The notes under the pieces were generated by a model. That model was not told the DNA's origin. It did not search any database and saw only the letters and a program-made list of their open reading frames with translations. DNA of 64,000 nt, taken from Paraburkholderia diazotrophica. Lineage in GTDB: Bacteria > Pseudomonadota > Gammaproteobacteria > Burkholderiales > Burkholderiaceae. Position numbers and translations under genes: made by a program. This document shows positions 24,659 through 33,451 of the stretch, in pieces (position 1 is the first letter of the stretch; every line of letters starts with the position of its first letter). The DNA is taken from positions 1 through 64,000 of the forward strand of contig NZ_FNYE01000010.1 of NCBI RefSeq assembly GCF_900108945.1. The letters run 5' to 3'.

Positions 24659-26062
24659 ATGGAAGCTGAGAAGAACATCGTGATCGTCGGCGGCGGCTTC
24701 GCCGGCACGACGCTCGCGCAGGCACTCGAAAAGAGGTTGCCTGCCCCTTATCGCGTCGTGCTCGTCAGCGACGAAAGCTTCACGACCTTCAATCCGATGC
24801 TTGCCGAAGTCGTTGGCGCGTCAGTCTTTCCCGAGCAGGTCATCGTGCCGATTCGCCAGATGCTCAGGCGTTCACGCTTCATCATGGCGACCGTCCAGGA
24901 CATCGACTACGAGCGCCGGATCGTTCATGGCACGACGCTCGCCGGTCCTCGCGAGATCGCCTTCGAACACCTGATCTTCGCGTTTGGAACGCGTGCCAAC
25001 CTCGATCTCGTGCCGGGCATGAAAGAACATGCGTTGCCGCTCAAGCTGATCGGCGACGCAATGTTCATCCGCAATCAGGTATTGCGACGGCTCGCATGCA
25101 TCGAGCTGGAGTCGGACCCAGCCGTCAGACGGCGCCTTGGACACTTCATCGTCGTGGGCGGCGGGTTCTCCGGCGTCGAGGTGGCGGGCGAACTGGCCGA
25201 CTATCTGCATAGCGTGCGGCACTTTTACAAGCTCGTGCGCGATGAGGAACTTGCCGTCACGATATTGCACGACGCAAGCCGGCTGCTGCCCGAAATGCCT
25301 GAAAAGCTTGGCGCGATGGCGGCACAACACATGGCGGATCGGGGCATCAACGTCAGGCTCGGCACGCGCGCGTCGCGCGTCGACGCAGCAGGCGTCGTGC
25401 TGCAGGACGGCGAGTTCCTTCCTGGATCGACGGTGATCTGTACGATCGGCACGAAGCCGAACCCGCTGATCGAGCGGCTTGCTGCGCGCATCGGCATGCC
25501 CGTCGAGCGCGGCCGCATCGAAACGCACGCCGATATGAGCGTGCCCAATCTCCCCGGCATCTGGGCTGCGGGAGACTGCGCGCTGGTGCGCAATGCAGCG
25601 ACAGGGCAACCGTCGCCGCCTACTGCACAGCATGCTGTAGCGCAAGCACATCAACTCGCGGACAACCTCATGCGTCGTCTGACAGGCAGGGACACGCATG
25701 CGTTCTCCTTCGTGGCGAAAGGGATGATGGCCACCATCGGTCATATGAAGGGCGTCGCGTCGATTTACGGCGTACGCGTGACCGGCTTGCCCGCGTGGCT
25801 GCTGTGGCGTGCGTTCTATCTCTCGCGCATTCCGACACTCGGCCGCAAGCTGAGAGTCTTTGTCGAGTGGAGCTGGAGCATGTTCTTCCCGACAGACATC
25901 ACGCACCTGCGCTTTACCCGATCGAACGAGGCCGAAGACATTAACGGCCACAAGCCGCCGCTCGCTGACCTGTCACCGGATCACAAGGCTCACGCGAGAA
26001 CACTCCTGAATTCCGTCGCGATGTCACGCGACACGGCTCAACCCACCGACGCACGCAGCTGA
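24659..26062 (+). CDS. FAD-dependent NADH dehydrogenase (NDH-2 type)
   Basis: 467 residues. Two Rossmann motifs, IVIVGGGFAGTTLAQALEKR at the N-terminus (FAD) and FIVVGGGFSGVEVAGELADY near residue 165 (NADH), plus the C-terminal FAD contact GIWAAGDCALVRNA and PTAQHAVAQAHQLADNL. This is the single-subunit quinone-reducing NADH dehydrogenase layout, with a hydrophobic/aromatic C-terminus for membrane binding. AGGAG precedes the ATG. It shares a promoter-like element with bufA and is followed at 48 bases by acetoacetate decarboxylase. Confidence 0.88.
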   Translation: MEAEKNIVIVGGGFAGTTLAQALEKRLPAPYRVVLVSDESFTTFNPMLAEVVGASVFPEQVIVPIRQMLRRSRFIMATVQDIDYERRIVHGTTLAGPREIAFEHLIFAFGTRANLDLVPGMKEHALPLKLIGDAMFIRNQVLRRLACIELESDPAVRRRLGHFIVVGGGFSGVEVAGELADYLHSVRHFYKLVRDEELAVTILHDASRLLPEMPEKLGAMAAQHMADRGINVRLGTRASRVDAAGVVLQDGEFLPGSTVICTIGTKPNPLIERLAARIGMPVERGRIETHADMSVPNLPGIWAAGDCALVRNAATGQPSPPTAQHAVAQAHQLADNLMRRLTGRDTHAFSFVAKGMMATIGHMKGVASIYGVRVTGLPAWLLWRAFYLSRIPTLGRKLRVFVEWSWSMFFPTDITHLRFTRSNEAEDINGHKPPLADLSPDHKAHARTLLNSVAMSRDTAQPTDARS

Positions 26063-26110
26063 AACCGATATCCCCAGCAATGCCGCTGGACGATTCTTCT
26101 GGAGACCGCC

Positions 26111-26902
26111 ATGAAACGTGAAGATGTCCTCGCCCTGCCGTCGATGCCGGCCGCCTCGCCGTCGTATCCGCGCGGCCCCTATCGGTTCATCGACCGCGAA
26201 TATCTGATCATCACATATGAAACGGATGCCGATGCGCTACGCGATGCATTGCCTGAACCCCTTCAACCAGATGGCAGCAACACTGCGCTTTTCGAATTCA
26301 TCCGCATGCCGGACTCCGCGGGATTCGGCGATTACACGGAATCAGGCGTCGTGATTCCCGCAAGGCTCGGCGATGAGCACGTCAATTTCACCGCGCAGAT
26401 GTATCTCGATGACGAGCCGCCCATTGCAGGCGGACGCGAGATATGGGGCTTTCCGAAGAAGAACGCGCGGCCCAGGCTTTCCGTCGTACAGGACACGCTG
26501 ACGGGAACACTCGAATATGCCGGGGTCCAGGTCGCTGTCGGCACGATGGGATACAAGCATCAGCATCTGCTCTACGACGTCGAAGGCAGACATGCCTGTT
26601 CCCCTGCGTCGATTATCGACAAGATGAGTACCACCCAGGTCAATCTGAAGATCATTCCGGGTGTCGACGGCACACCCGCCATCGCGCAACTCGTCGGCTA
26701 CAACCTGGCCGACATTCGCGTCAAGGGCGCATGGTCGGGCCCGGCGCGGCTCGGTCTTGTCCCGCACGTCAATGCGCCCGTTGCTGATCTTCCCGTCAAG
26801 CGCGTTTTCGGAGCCGTTCATTTCATTACCGACATCACGCTCCCTTATGGACGTGTGTTGCATGACTACATGGAGGTCGTCCCACGCCAAAGCCTGGCGT
26901 AG
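26111..26902 (+). CDS. adc: Acetoacetate decarboxylase
   Basis: 263 residues with the family core REIWGFPKKNARPRL, which holds the Schiff-base lysine, and GTMGYKHQHL. It converts acetoacetate to acetone and carbon dioxide. With 3-hydroxybutyrate dehydrogenase and the patatin it forms a known functional set, here interrupted by the YeeE, BufA-like, cyclase and NDH-2 genes. TGGAGACC lies upstream of the ATG. Confidence 0.92.
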   Translation: MKREDVLALPSMPAASPSYPRGPYRFIDREYLIITYETDADALRDALPEPLQPDGSNTALFEFIRMPDSAGFGDYTESGVVIPARLGDEHVNFTAQMYLDDEPPIAGGREIWGFPKKNARPRLSVVQDTLTGTLEYAGVQVAVGTMGYKHQHLLYDVEGRHACSPASIIDKMSTTQVNLKIIPGVDGTPAIAQLVGYNLADIRVKGAWSGPARLGLVPHVNAPVADLPVKRVFGAVHFITDITLPYGRVLHDYMEVVPRQSLA

Positions 26903-26959
26903 CACATCCAGCCGCAGCGCGATGGGCAGAGCTTCGCGCGGTTAGTGGCCGCAAGGGCC

Positions 26960-26989
26960 GCGGCCGCGCATTGCGCCTGCGGCGGCCGC
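26960..26989 (+). terminator. GC-rich hairpin after acetoacetate decarboxylase
   Basis: GCGGCCGC at 26960-26967 and again at 26982-26989 can pair to a strong stem with a 14-base loop. There is no T-run, so it is at best a factor-dependent terminator. Confidence 0.3.
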
Positions 26990-27105
26990 CTGGTTCGTCA
27001 AGAAACACAAGTTCCTGCCCCGGCTTCTCGGCACAGCAGACGGCCTTCAGCTTCCATGCGCGCTGATTTCCGGGAGCAACACTCCGTAGCCTGGTCTCGG
27101 CACAG

Positions 27106-27999
27106 CTAGCCGCATGTTTTTGACAGGTCTGAGATTTCCTTCTGAAGCGCACTGAGGAAAATGTTCACCCGATTCGGCACATATCGCCGGCTAGGGATGA
27201 CCGCCCACACCGACAGATCTTCCATCGCCGCGTCATCCAGCTGAACCTGAACGAGCGAGTGATCGGCCAGTTGCCTGAAGACGTCCCAGTAACTCAGCAT
27301 TGCGAGCCCGAGTCCCTGCACAGCAAGCGCGCGTGCCGCTTCCACACTGGTCGTCGTGACATACCCTTCAATGCGCTTGCGTGTCAGCTTGCCGTCGACA
27401 ACGAGGGGCCATCTTCCCACCGAGTCAAGTCTGATACAGCGATGCTGGTCCAGTTCCGCTGACGCCGCAGGTCGTCCGTGCCTCTTCAGATACTCGGGCG
27501 AAGCACAAATAAGGCGTGGATTCGGGGCGATCTTTCTAGCCACCAGTTCTGAATCTTCCAGCGGGGCAATGCGCAACGCGAGATCGAGCCCCTGCCCGAC
27601 TATATCGACCTGGCGATCTGACAGATCGAGGTCGATACGAAGGTCCGGGTTGCCTTCCAGCAAGCCGGGGAGCATCGGCAACACGACCGATTGTCCGAAG
27701 CCACTCGGTGCGGTCAAACGCAATACGCCAGATGCAGTGCCCGGTGACGGACTCAGTTCAGCTCGCGCGCCCGCTTCCGCATCTACCATCGCCCTGGCAT
27801 ACGGGACAAAAGCCTCCCCTTCCGCTGTCAGGGTCAGGGAACGAGTGGTCCGATGAAAGAGCCGCACGCCAAGGTCTTCTTCGAGCGCGGCGATGCGCCG
27901 CGATACCTGCATGGGCGCCACGTTCAGCTGACGCGCCGCCGCTGACAGGCTTCCCGCTGATGCCACAGCCAGGAATGTCTGAACGTCTGGGACAAACAT
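27106..27999 (-). CDS. LysR-family transcriptional regulator
   Basis: 297 residues. HTH region SLSAAARQLNVAPMQVSRRI followed by LFHRTTRSLTLTAEG; substrate-binding domain of the CrgA/DsdC-like group. It is divergent from the old-yellow-enzyme gene with about 105 bases between starts, the common arrangement for LysR control of an ene-reductase that responds to electrophiles. Confidence 0.9.
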   Translation of the reverse strand: MFVPDVQTFLAVASAGSLSAAARQLNVAPMQVSRRIAALEEDLGVRLFHRTTRSLTLTAEGEAFVPYARAMVDAEAGARAELSPSPGTASGVLRLTAPSGFGQSVVLPMLPGLLEGNPDLRIDLDLSDRQVDIVGQGLDLALRIAPLEDSELVARKIAPNPRLICASPEYLKRHGRPAASAELDQHRCIRLDSVGRWPLVVDGKLTRKRIEGYVTTTSVEAARALAVQGLGLAMLSYWDVFRQLADHSLVQVQLDDAAMEDLSVWAVIPSRRYVPNRVNIFLSALQKEISDLSKTCG

Positions 28000-28104
28000 C
28001 GTTTATATCCAAAAGTGTTAGGGCGGCTTCACCGTCCGACCTCTGTTTCCTGCTGCTCGCGACGCCTACCATGCAGTCACCTTCTTCACGAGACGAGCAG
28101 CGAA

Positions 28105-29220
28105 ATGAACGACGCAACCGCCCCCATCCTTTCCCCGTATAACCGCAACGGCATCGCAGTACGCAATCGCATCGCCGTCGCGCCCATGACGCGTATCACG
28201 GCCACGGAATACGGGCAGCCGACCCAAACCATGTTCGACTACTACAAGCGCTTCGCGAAAGGTGGCTTCGGGCTGGTAACGACTGAGGGGATTTACACCG
28301 ACAAGGCGTTCTCGCAAGGATACCGGTTTCAGCCGGGCCTGGCCGACGACGAACAGGCGAAGGCATGGTCGACGTTCAATCGCGAGATGCAGGAGCACGG
28401 GACCCCGGTGTTCGCGCAACTCATGCATGCCGGGGCGTTGAGTCAAGGCAACGTTTATCGAAGCCATACCGTGGGACCGTCGGCCGTTCGCCCCAAGGGT
28501 GAACAGATGAAGTTTTACTTCGGCGAGGGACTCTATGCTGAGCCGAAACAGATGACGGACGCTGAGATCGATGAGGCTATTCAGGGCTTCGTCGACGCGG
28601 CACGACGTGCCGTGAATATCGCCGGGTTCAAAGGCGTGGAAATTCATGGCGCCAATGGGTATCTCCTCGATCAGTTCCTGACGGCGGGTACCAATCGTCG
28701 AACTGACCGTTGGGGCGGCGACACGAAGGCTCGGGTGCAACTGCTCGTCGATGTTGTGAATGCGGTCAGGCTCAACGTTGGAAATGCTGTGCCCGTGGGC
28801 ATCAGGATTTCACAAGGCAAGGTCAACGACTTTGGTTCGAAGTGGTCGGGGGGCGAGGCGGATGCAGAAGTGATCTTCGGCGCACTTGCCGATGCAGGCA
28901 TCGACTTCCTTCACGTGACCGAGTTCGAAGCCTGGCAGCCTGCCTTCGAAGGCACGCACGACAGCCTCGTGACGCTGGCACGCCGCTATGCGCCCAACGT
29001 CACCATCACCGCGAACGGTGGCTTGCACACAGCGGAGCGAATTGAAAACGCACTTGCCACCGGGGCAGACCTGGTGACGGTCGGACGCGGCGCGCTCGCT
29101 AATCCCGACCTTCCGAAACTGCTCGAAAACCAGCGCGAGCCCCGGACATTCGATAGTTCGATCCTCCAACCGATCGCCAGCATCAAGCCTGAAGAACTCG
29201 CGATGCAGACGGCCACGTGA
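28105..29220 (+). CDS. Old yellow enzyme-type NADH:flavin oxidoreductase
   Basis: 371 residues of an FMN TIM barrel. Visible are the N-terminal RNRIAVAPMTRITATEYGQP, FAQLMHAGALSQ, the substrate-binding pair in EIHGANGYLLDQFL (His-Ala-Asn variant), and TNRRTDRWGG followed by late phosphate-binding TVGRGALANPDL. It should reduce activated alkenes or electrophilic xenobiotics with NAD(P)H. Single-gene unit, probably under the divergent LysR regulator. Confidence 0.9.
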   Translation: MNDATAPILSPYNRNGIAVRNRIAVAPMTRITATEYGQPTQTMFDYYKRFAKGGFGLVTTEGIYTDKAFSQGYRFQPGLADDEQAKAWSTFNREMQEHGTPVFAQLMHAGALSQGNVYRSHTVGPSAVRPKGEQMKFYFGEGLYAEPKQMTDAEIDEAIQGFVDAARRAVNIAGFKGVEIHGANGYLLDQFLTAGTNRRTDRWGGDTKARVQLLVDVVNAVRLNVGNAVPVGIRISQGKVNDFGSKWSGGEADAEVIFGALADAGIDFLHVTEFEAWQPAFEGTHDSLVTLARRYAPNVTITANGGLHTAERIENALATGADLVTVGRGALANPDLPKLLENQREPRTFDSSILQPIASIKPEELAMQTAT

Positions 29221-29279
29221 GGTGGCACCCGATTGCGCGTCTGTTGGCCGTGCAATCGTTCTGCGGATCGACCCAGCCT

Positions 29280-30263
29280 TCAGGTTGCAAGCTCCGCATG
29301 TTGTTTCTCCTGTTGCGAACGACGCCAGTCCGCTGGCGTCATGCCCAAACGTTGACTGAAGGCGCGCCGGAATGCGGCAACGGATTGATAGCCGACTGTC
29401 TCCGCCACGACCTCGGTCGAAACGCCTGGTCGTTTCAGTTCGTTGGCCGCCAGCGCCATCCGGATATCGGTCAGGAGGTCATTGGGCGAACGGCCCAGCT
29501 TGTCCTGAAAGTGACGAATCAACGTCGCACGCGACATGCTGCAGAGGCTCGCCAACTCAGGCAGCGTCCATGCTCGTGCCGGGTCGCTGAAGATTGCCGT
29601 GAGCGCGGGAGAGAGGCGCGGGTTGCCTGCGAGTGCAAGCAGCCCGACAGGTGTTTCGTCGGACTCGCTCGCCACGCGCATCGTCAGCGCAAACAGCGCC
29701 GCCGATAGCGCGTTCATCATCGCGTATCCGCCCAGATTGTCTGCACTGGCCTCTGTTCGCATCAGGGCCACGAGACCGTTTAGCTGTTCGTGGGCTGCGC
29801 CAAGCCGTTTCTCGCTGTCGTCACCGTTTGCCGCCGACGTATGCGTGACAAGCCGTGCAGGCAGATACGCACGGATGAACCGGTCGTGTGGCGGCGCCAG
29901 AATGATTCGCCCGCAGAGCATGTCGAGACGCGGGCCGGTGCCCTTGTTTTCGCTGATGGTCAGGTTCAGGGCGGCGCGCTCGTGCGCACGCTTCGGCCGC
30001 GCGCCGCTACCGTCGTGCAGCGTGTGGGCGGAGCCGTGCGCCAGCATCACGATGTCGCCTGCGCAAAGGTGCTGCGGCTTGCCGGCGCCCGGCGTCTCCA
30101 GAATGGCCGACCCGCTGAGCACGATGTGATACGGCATCTCCCCAAGGTCCGAATCGCCATAGATCACTTCCCAAGGCGCGCCATACGAGCAGCGCAATTC
30201 GAGTTGACCGCGCACAGTCATCATGCCGAGCAAACGGCTCAGCCAATCTTGGGAAAGTGACAT
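29280..30263 (-). CDS. AraC-family regulator with cupin sensing domain
   Basis: 327 residues. The N-terminal half is an AraC-type cupin (MPYHIVLSGSAILETPGAGK followed by GDIVMLAHGSAHTL); the C-terminal double HTH includes WTLPELASLCSMSRATLIRH and VAETVGYQSVAAFRRAFSQR. It is divergent from the AhpD-like gene at 30375 and most likely controls that gene and the following reductase. GAGG lies before the ATG. Confidence 0.9.
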   Translation of the reverse strand: MSLSQDWLSRLLGMMTVRGQLELRCSYGAPWEVIYGDSDLGEMPYHIVLSGSAILETPGAGKPQHLCAGDIVMLAHGSAHTLHDGSGARPKRAHERAALNLTISENKGTGPRLDMLCGRIILAPPHDRFIRAYLPARLVTHTSAANGDDSEKRLGAAHEQLNGLVALMRTEASADNLGGYAMMNALSAALFALTMRVASESDETPVGLLALAGNPRLSPALTAIFSDPARAWTLPELASLCSMSRATLIRHFQDKLGRSPNDLLTDIRMALAANELKRPGVSTEVVAETVGYQSVAAFRRAFSQRLGMTPADWRRSQQEKQHAELAT

Positions 30264-30374
30264 CGCTGCCTCGTATGATACTTTTGAGCATGATATTGCG
30301 AATTCAGCGACTCAACAAGCTCATGCGAGCAACCTAAAGTGGAGGCTCCTAACCATCACTGAATGAGGTCCAAC

Positions 30375-30914
30375 ATGAGTCGCATCGCCATCCCCGCAGT
30401 CCAGAACGCAACGGGCGCCACCGCCGAAGTCTATGGCCGGGTTCGCAAAATCGCCGGCGGCAGCGTGCCGAATCTGTTCGCGGCGCTCGGTCATCTCGCG
30501 CCCGCGACATTGAATGCGGCGCTGGACGCCGAAGGTGCGCTGGCATCGAGCAGTCTGAGCAAGCGGGATCTGGAAACCATCAAGTTGCTCGTGAGCGAGC
30601 TAACGGGTTGCGACTACTGCGTTGCCGCGCACGTGATGCTGGGCAAGATGACCGGCCTGTCGCCGGAAGCGCTCAAAAATATTCGCTCGGGTCAGGCGAC
30701 CGGCGATGCCCGACGCGACGCGCTCATCCGTTTCGTCCTGAACCTGCAGACGACGCGCGGCACGATCGGCGAAAGCGAACTCGCAGCCATTCGCGCCGCA
30801 GGCTACAGCGACACGCAACTCGCGGAAATCTCGCTGGCGATTGCCATGACGATTTTCACCAACACGTTCAACCGTATCAACGATACCGAGGTCGATTTCC
30901 CGCCAGTCAAATAA
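30375..30914 (+). CDS. AhpD-like carboxymuconolactone decarboxylase-family protein
   Basis: 179 residues, all-helical. The redox motif CDYCVAAH (CxxC with downstream His) and the surrounding SELTGCDYC..H are those of alkylhydroperoxidase D-like proteins. It would act in peroxide or thiol redox chemistry in the cytoplasm. The gene is first in a two-gene run with the FAD disulfide reductase 120 bases downstream, consistent with a peroxide-defence pair. Confidence 0.85.
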   Translation: MSRIAIPAVQNATGATAEVYGRVRKIAGGSVPNLFAALGHLAPATLNAALDAEGALASSSLSKRDLETIKLLVSELTGCDYCVAAHVMLGKMTGLSPEALKNIRSGQATGDARRDALIRFVLNLQTTRGTIGESELAAIRAAGYSDTQLAEISLAIAMTIFTNTFNRINDTEVDFPPVK

Positions 30915-31034
30915 CGCTCACTCTGACGCGCGGACAGGCGGCGCTATGAGGTGCTGCCCGCTCGGCACACCTATCGCGCCGACGGACCTATCGCGATCGT
31001 CGCGCACACACCCATAGCTGGATTGGAGAAAGTC

Positions 31035-32441
31035 ATGTCTCAGGTTGAACAGTTCGATACATTGATTCTCGGTAGTGGCCAGGGCGGCAAGCTGCTGGCC
31101 TGGCATCTGGGCCGGTCAGGTCAACGCGTGGCCGTGGTCGAGCGGCAGTGGGTGGGCGGCTCGTGCCCTGCCGTCGCTTGCCTTCCCAGCAAGAATGAAA
31201 TCTGGAGCGCGCGCGTGGCTCATCTGGCGCGGCATGCCGCCGACTTCGGCGCGAAGACGGGACCCGTCGCCATCGACATGGCAAAGGTTCGCGAACGCAA
31301 GCGCGGCATGGTCGAACGCGAAGCCGCGTTTCACGTGCAGGCGTACGAGTCAAGCGGCGCAGAGCTGATCATGGGCGTCGGCCGGTTTGTTGAGCCGAAG
31401 ACCATCGAAGTGCAGCTGAACGACGGCGGCACGCGCACGCTCAGGGGAAGCCAGGTCGTGGTAAACGTCGGGACACACGCCGCAATTCCTGACGTGCCAG
31501 GACTGCGCGCGGCCGAGCCACTGACGCACATCGGCGCGCTCGATCTCGACCGTGCGCCCTCACATCTGATCGTCCTGGGTGGCGGCTATATCGGCGTGGA
31601 GATGGCGCAGGCTTACCGGCGCTTCGGCAGTCGCGTGACGATCGTCGAGCGCGGTGCACGGCTGATGGGCCGCGAAGATGCGGACGTCGGCGCGGAGATG
31701 CTGCGCATTCTTCGCGCGGAAGAAATCGATGTCGTGCTGGACGCACGGACAGTCAGCGTCGAGGGACACTCGGGCACGCATGTGCGCGTCGTCGTGCGTA
31801 CGCCTTCGGGTGACCGGACTCTGGACGGAAGCGACATTCTTGTCGCCGCCGGCCGCGTTCCCAACACAGCCGACGTTGGGTTGGAGCACGCAGGCATCCA
31901 GCTTGACGAACGTGGATACATCCGCGTGAACGACCGGCTGCAGACCTCGGCACCCGACGTCTGGGCAATTGGCGAAGTCGCGGGCAGTCCGCAATTCACG
32001 CATGTATCGGTCGATGACTTCAGAATCGTGCGCGACAACCTGACGGGTGGCAATCGCAGCACCGGCGACCGTCTGATTCCGTACACGCTCTTCACCGATC
32101 CCCCACTCGCGCGCGTCGGGCTGAGCGAAGGCGACGCGCAACGCCAAGGCGTCGCCGTTCGTGTCGCAACACTGCCGATGAACAACGTCCTGCGGACGGA
32201 AGCGACCGACGAAACGCAGGGTTTCATGAAAGTGCTCGTCAGCGCAAGCGACAATCGCATACTGGGCTTCACGATGATCGGCTCGGAAGCTGGTGAAGTG
32301 ATGGCGGCGATGCAGACAGCGATGATTGCGGATCTGCCCTACCAGAAACTCCGCGATGCGGTGATCTCTCATCTGACCGTCGCCGAAGGCCTGGGACCGC
32401 TTCTGTCAAAGGTGCCCGAGCGAGCTGGAGTGAGAATGTAA
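31035..32441 (+). CDS. Mercuric-reductase-like FAD/NAD(P) disulfide oxidoreductase
   Basis: 468 residues. FAD motif LILGSGQGGKLLAWHLGRSG, redox pair in GGSCPAVACLPSK (C-x4-C, with Ala in place of the more usual Asn and Gly inside the loop), NAD motif LIVLGGGYIGVEMAQAYRRF, and dimer domain ending SHLTVAEGLGPLL. It lacks the N-terminal HMA domain and the C-terminal Cys pair of true MerA, so mercury reduction is unlikely. GGAG precedes the ATG. It probably recycles a thiol carrier for the AhpD-like protein (inference). Confidence 0.85.
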   Translation: MSQVEQFDTLILGSGQGGKLLAWHLGRSGQRVAVVERQWVGGSCPAVACLPSKNEIWSARVAHLARHAADFGAKTGPVAIDMAKVRERKRGMVEREAAFHVQAYESSGAELIMGVGRFVEPKTIEVQLNDGGTRTLRGSQVVVNVGTHAAIPDVPGLRAAEPLTHIGALDLDRAPSHLIVLGGGYIGVEMAQAYRRFGSRVTIVERGARLMGREDADVGAEMLRILRAEEIDVVLDARTVSVEGHSGTHVRVVVRTPSGDRTLDGSDILVAAGRVPNTADVGLEHAGIQLDERGYIRVNDRLQTSAPDVWAIGEVAGSPQFTHVSVDDFRIVRDNLTGGNRSTGDRLIPYTLFTDPPLARVGLSEGDAQRQGVAVRVATLPMNNVLRTEATDETQGFMKVLVSASDNRILGFTMIGSEAGEVMAAMQTAMIADLPYQKLRDAVISHLTVAEGLGPLLSKVPERAGVRM

Positions 32442-32471
32442 TCGAGCTTGAAAGAAGGCGCATCTGTGTCG

Positions 32472-32498
32472 GATGCCCATCACACCGTGATGGGCATC
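32472..32498 (+). terminator. Perfect 12-bp hairpin after the disulfide reductase
   Basis: GATGCCCATCAC and its exact complement flank a 3-base loop (ACC), 31 bases after the stop codon. No clear T-run follows, but the strength and position favour termination or mRNA end protection. The stretch from 32499 to 32768 contains no recognisable gene. Confidence 0.5.
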
Positions 32499-32768
32499 GC
32501 ACGCAGCGAAAAAGCCTCGCACTGATGGCCGAACTCAAGCGGACGATCAACGCTACAAACCGACCCTACCTGGTCATTCATCTGATTCGCGCGCGAATGG
32601 CCGGTAGTTAATATAATTCGGCCGTGGCATTGGCCTGCGCCGAAACTTGCTTGGCTGGCACAAGGAACGCAGTTTGCGCTTTTCCATGGACGTCGCTTCT
32701 CAAGAGTCTCAACCGACGGAATGCCTTTGCCGGCCCGCCGAGCGACAGGCCTCGGCGAGCGACGATAG

Positions 32769-33190
32769 TCACGCGCCACTAATACAGACCCTCTTCATCC
32801 AGTTAAGCTTGCTGAGTAGATTGGCATTCAAGTTGACGTCGAACTCGACATCGAGCCCCGGATATCGCTCTTTTAGGTTGTTTATGATCGTAATGAGCGA
32901 GCGCATCGCGATGGCCTCACCCACGCCGATGCGCACGATTCCTTGTCCCACTACCATTTTGCCGGCCGCCACTTTCAACCGAAGGGGCGCGAGTTTCTCG
33001 GTTATGCCGAACTCAGCGTCAGGGCGACGGTGCGACCGATGCATTCGAACAGTAGCACATCGAGTTCGCTTTCGAGTTCACGGATGCGCGACGATACGTT
33101 TGCCTGCGATGTGTGCAAGTACTCCCCCGCGGCGGCAAAGGTGCCTAGCCGGGTGATCCAATAAAAAGTCTCCAATTGCTGAATGTTCAT
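32769..33190 (-). pseudogene. LysR-family regulator, frameshifted and truncated
   Basis: From ATG at 33188-33190 one frame gives MNIQQLETFYWITRLGTFAA and ANVSSRIRELESELDVLLFE, a complete LysR HTH. After about 33010 the homology moves to a second frame (KLAPLRLKVAAGKMVVGQGI, then IVRIGVGEAIAMRSL), the start of the effector domain, which stops near 32785. The rest of the domain is missing. It is a dead regulator of unknown former target. Confidence 0.75.
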
Positions 33191-33451
33191 AGGGCGGTGT
33201 CTCCGGTATCGTCGGGTTACGCTCAATCGGACGTACCAGGCGTGTGTAATACACGGAATCATGCACGAACTGGTCGACCAGCGCGCGCGCCGCACATGCC
33301 TCATCGAACCGATCCAGATTGACGGCAGGACAAATCGACCCGTTCGCTCCCGGACACCGAAGGCAAACGGGCTGCCGTGACCGGCAAGCCCACGCGCAAA
33401 GGCGTCGATCCCGAACTCTGGCTGCGGTTCGCCCGCTCATAGCGGCATCCG
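33191..33451. other. Gene-free stretch between LysR remnant and cyclase gene
   Basis: Short protein-like pieces occur (minus frame FDEACAARALVDQFVHDSVY; plus frame ending KGVDPELWLRFARS before a stop), suggesting leftover gene fragments, but none can be identified. Confidence 0.3.

Noticed and set aside
31035..32441. True mercuric reductase MerA and a mer operon
   Set aside because: The HMA domain and C-terminal cysteine pair are absent and no mer transport or merR genes are nearby.
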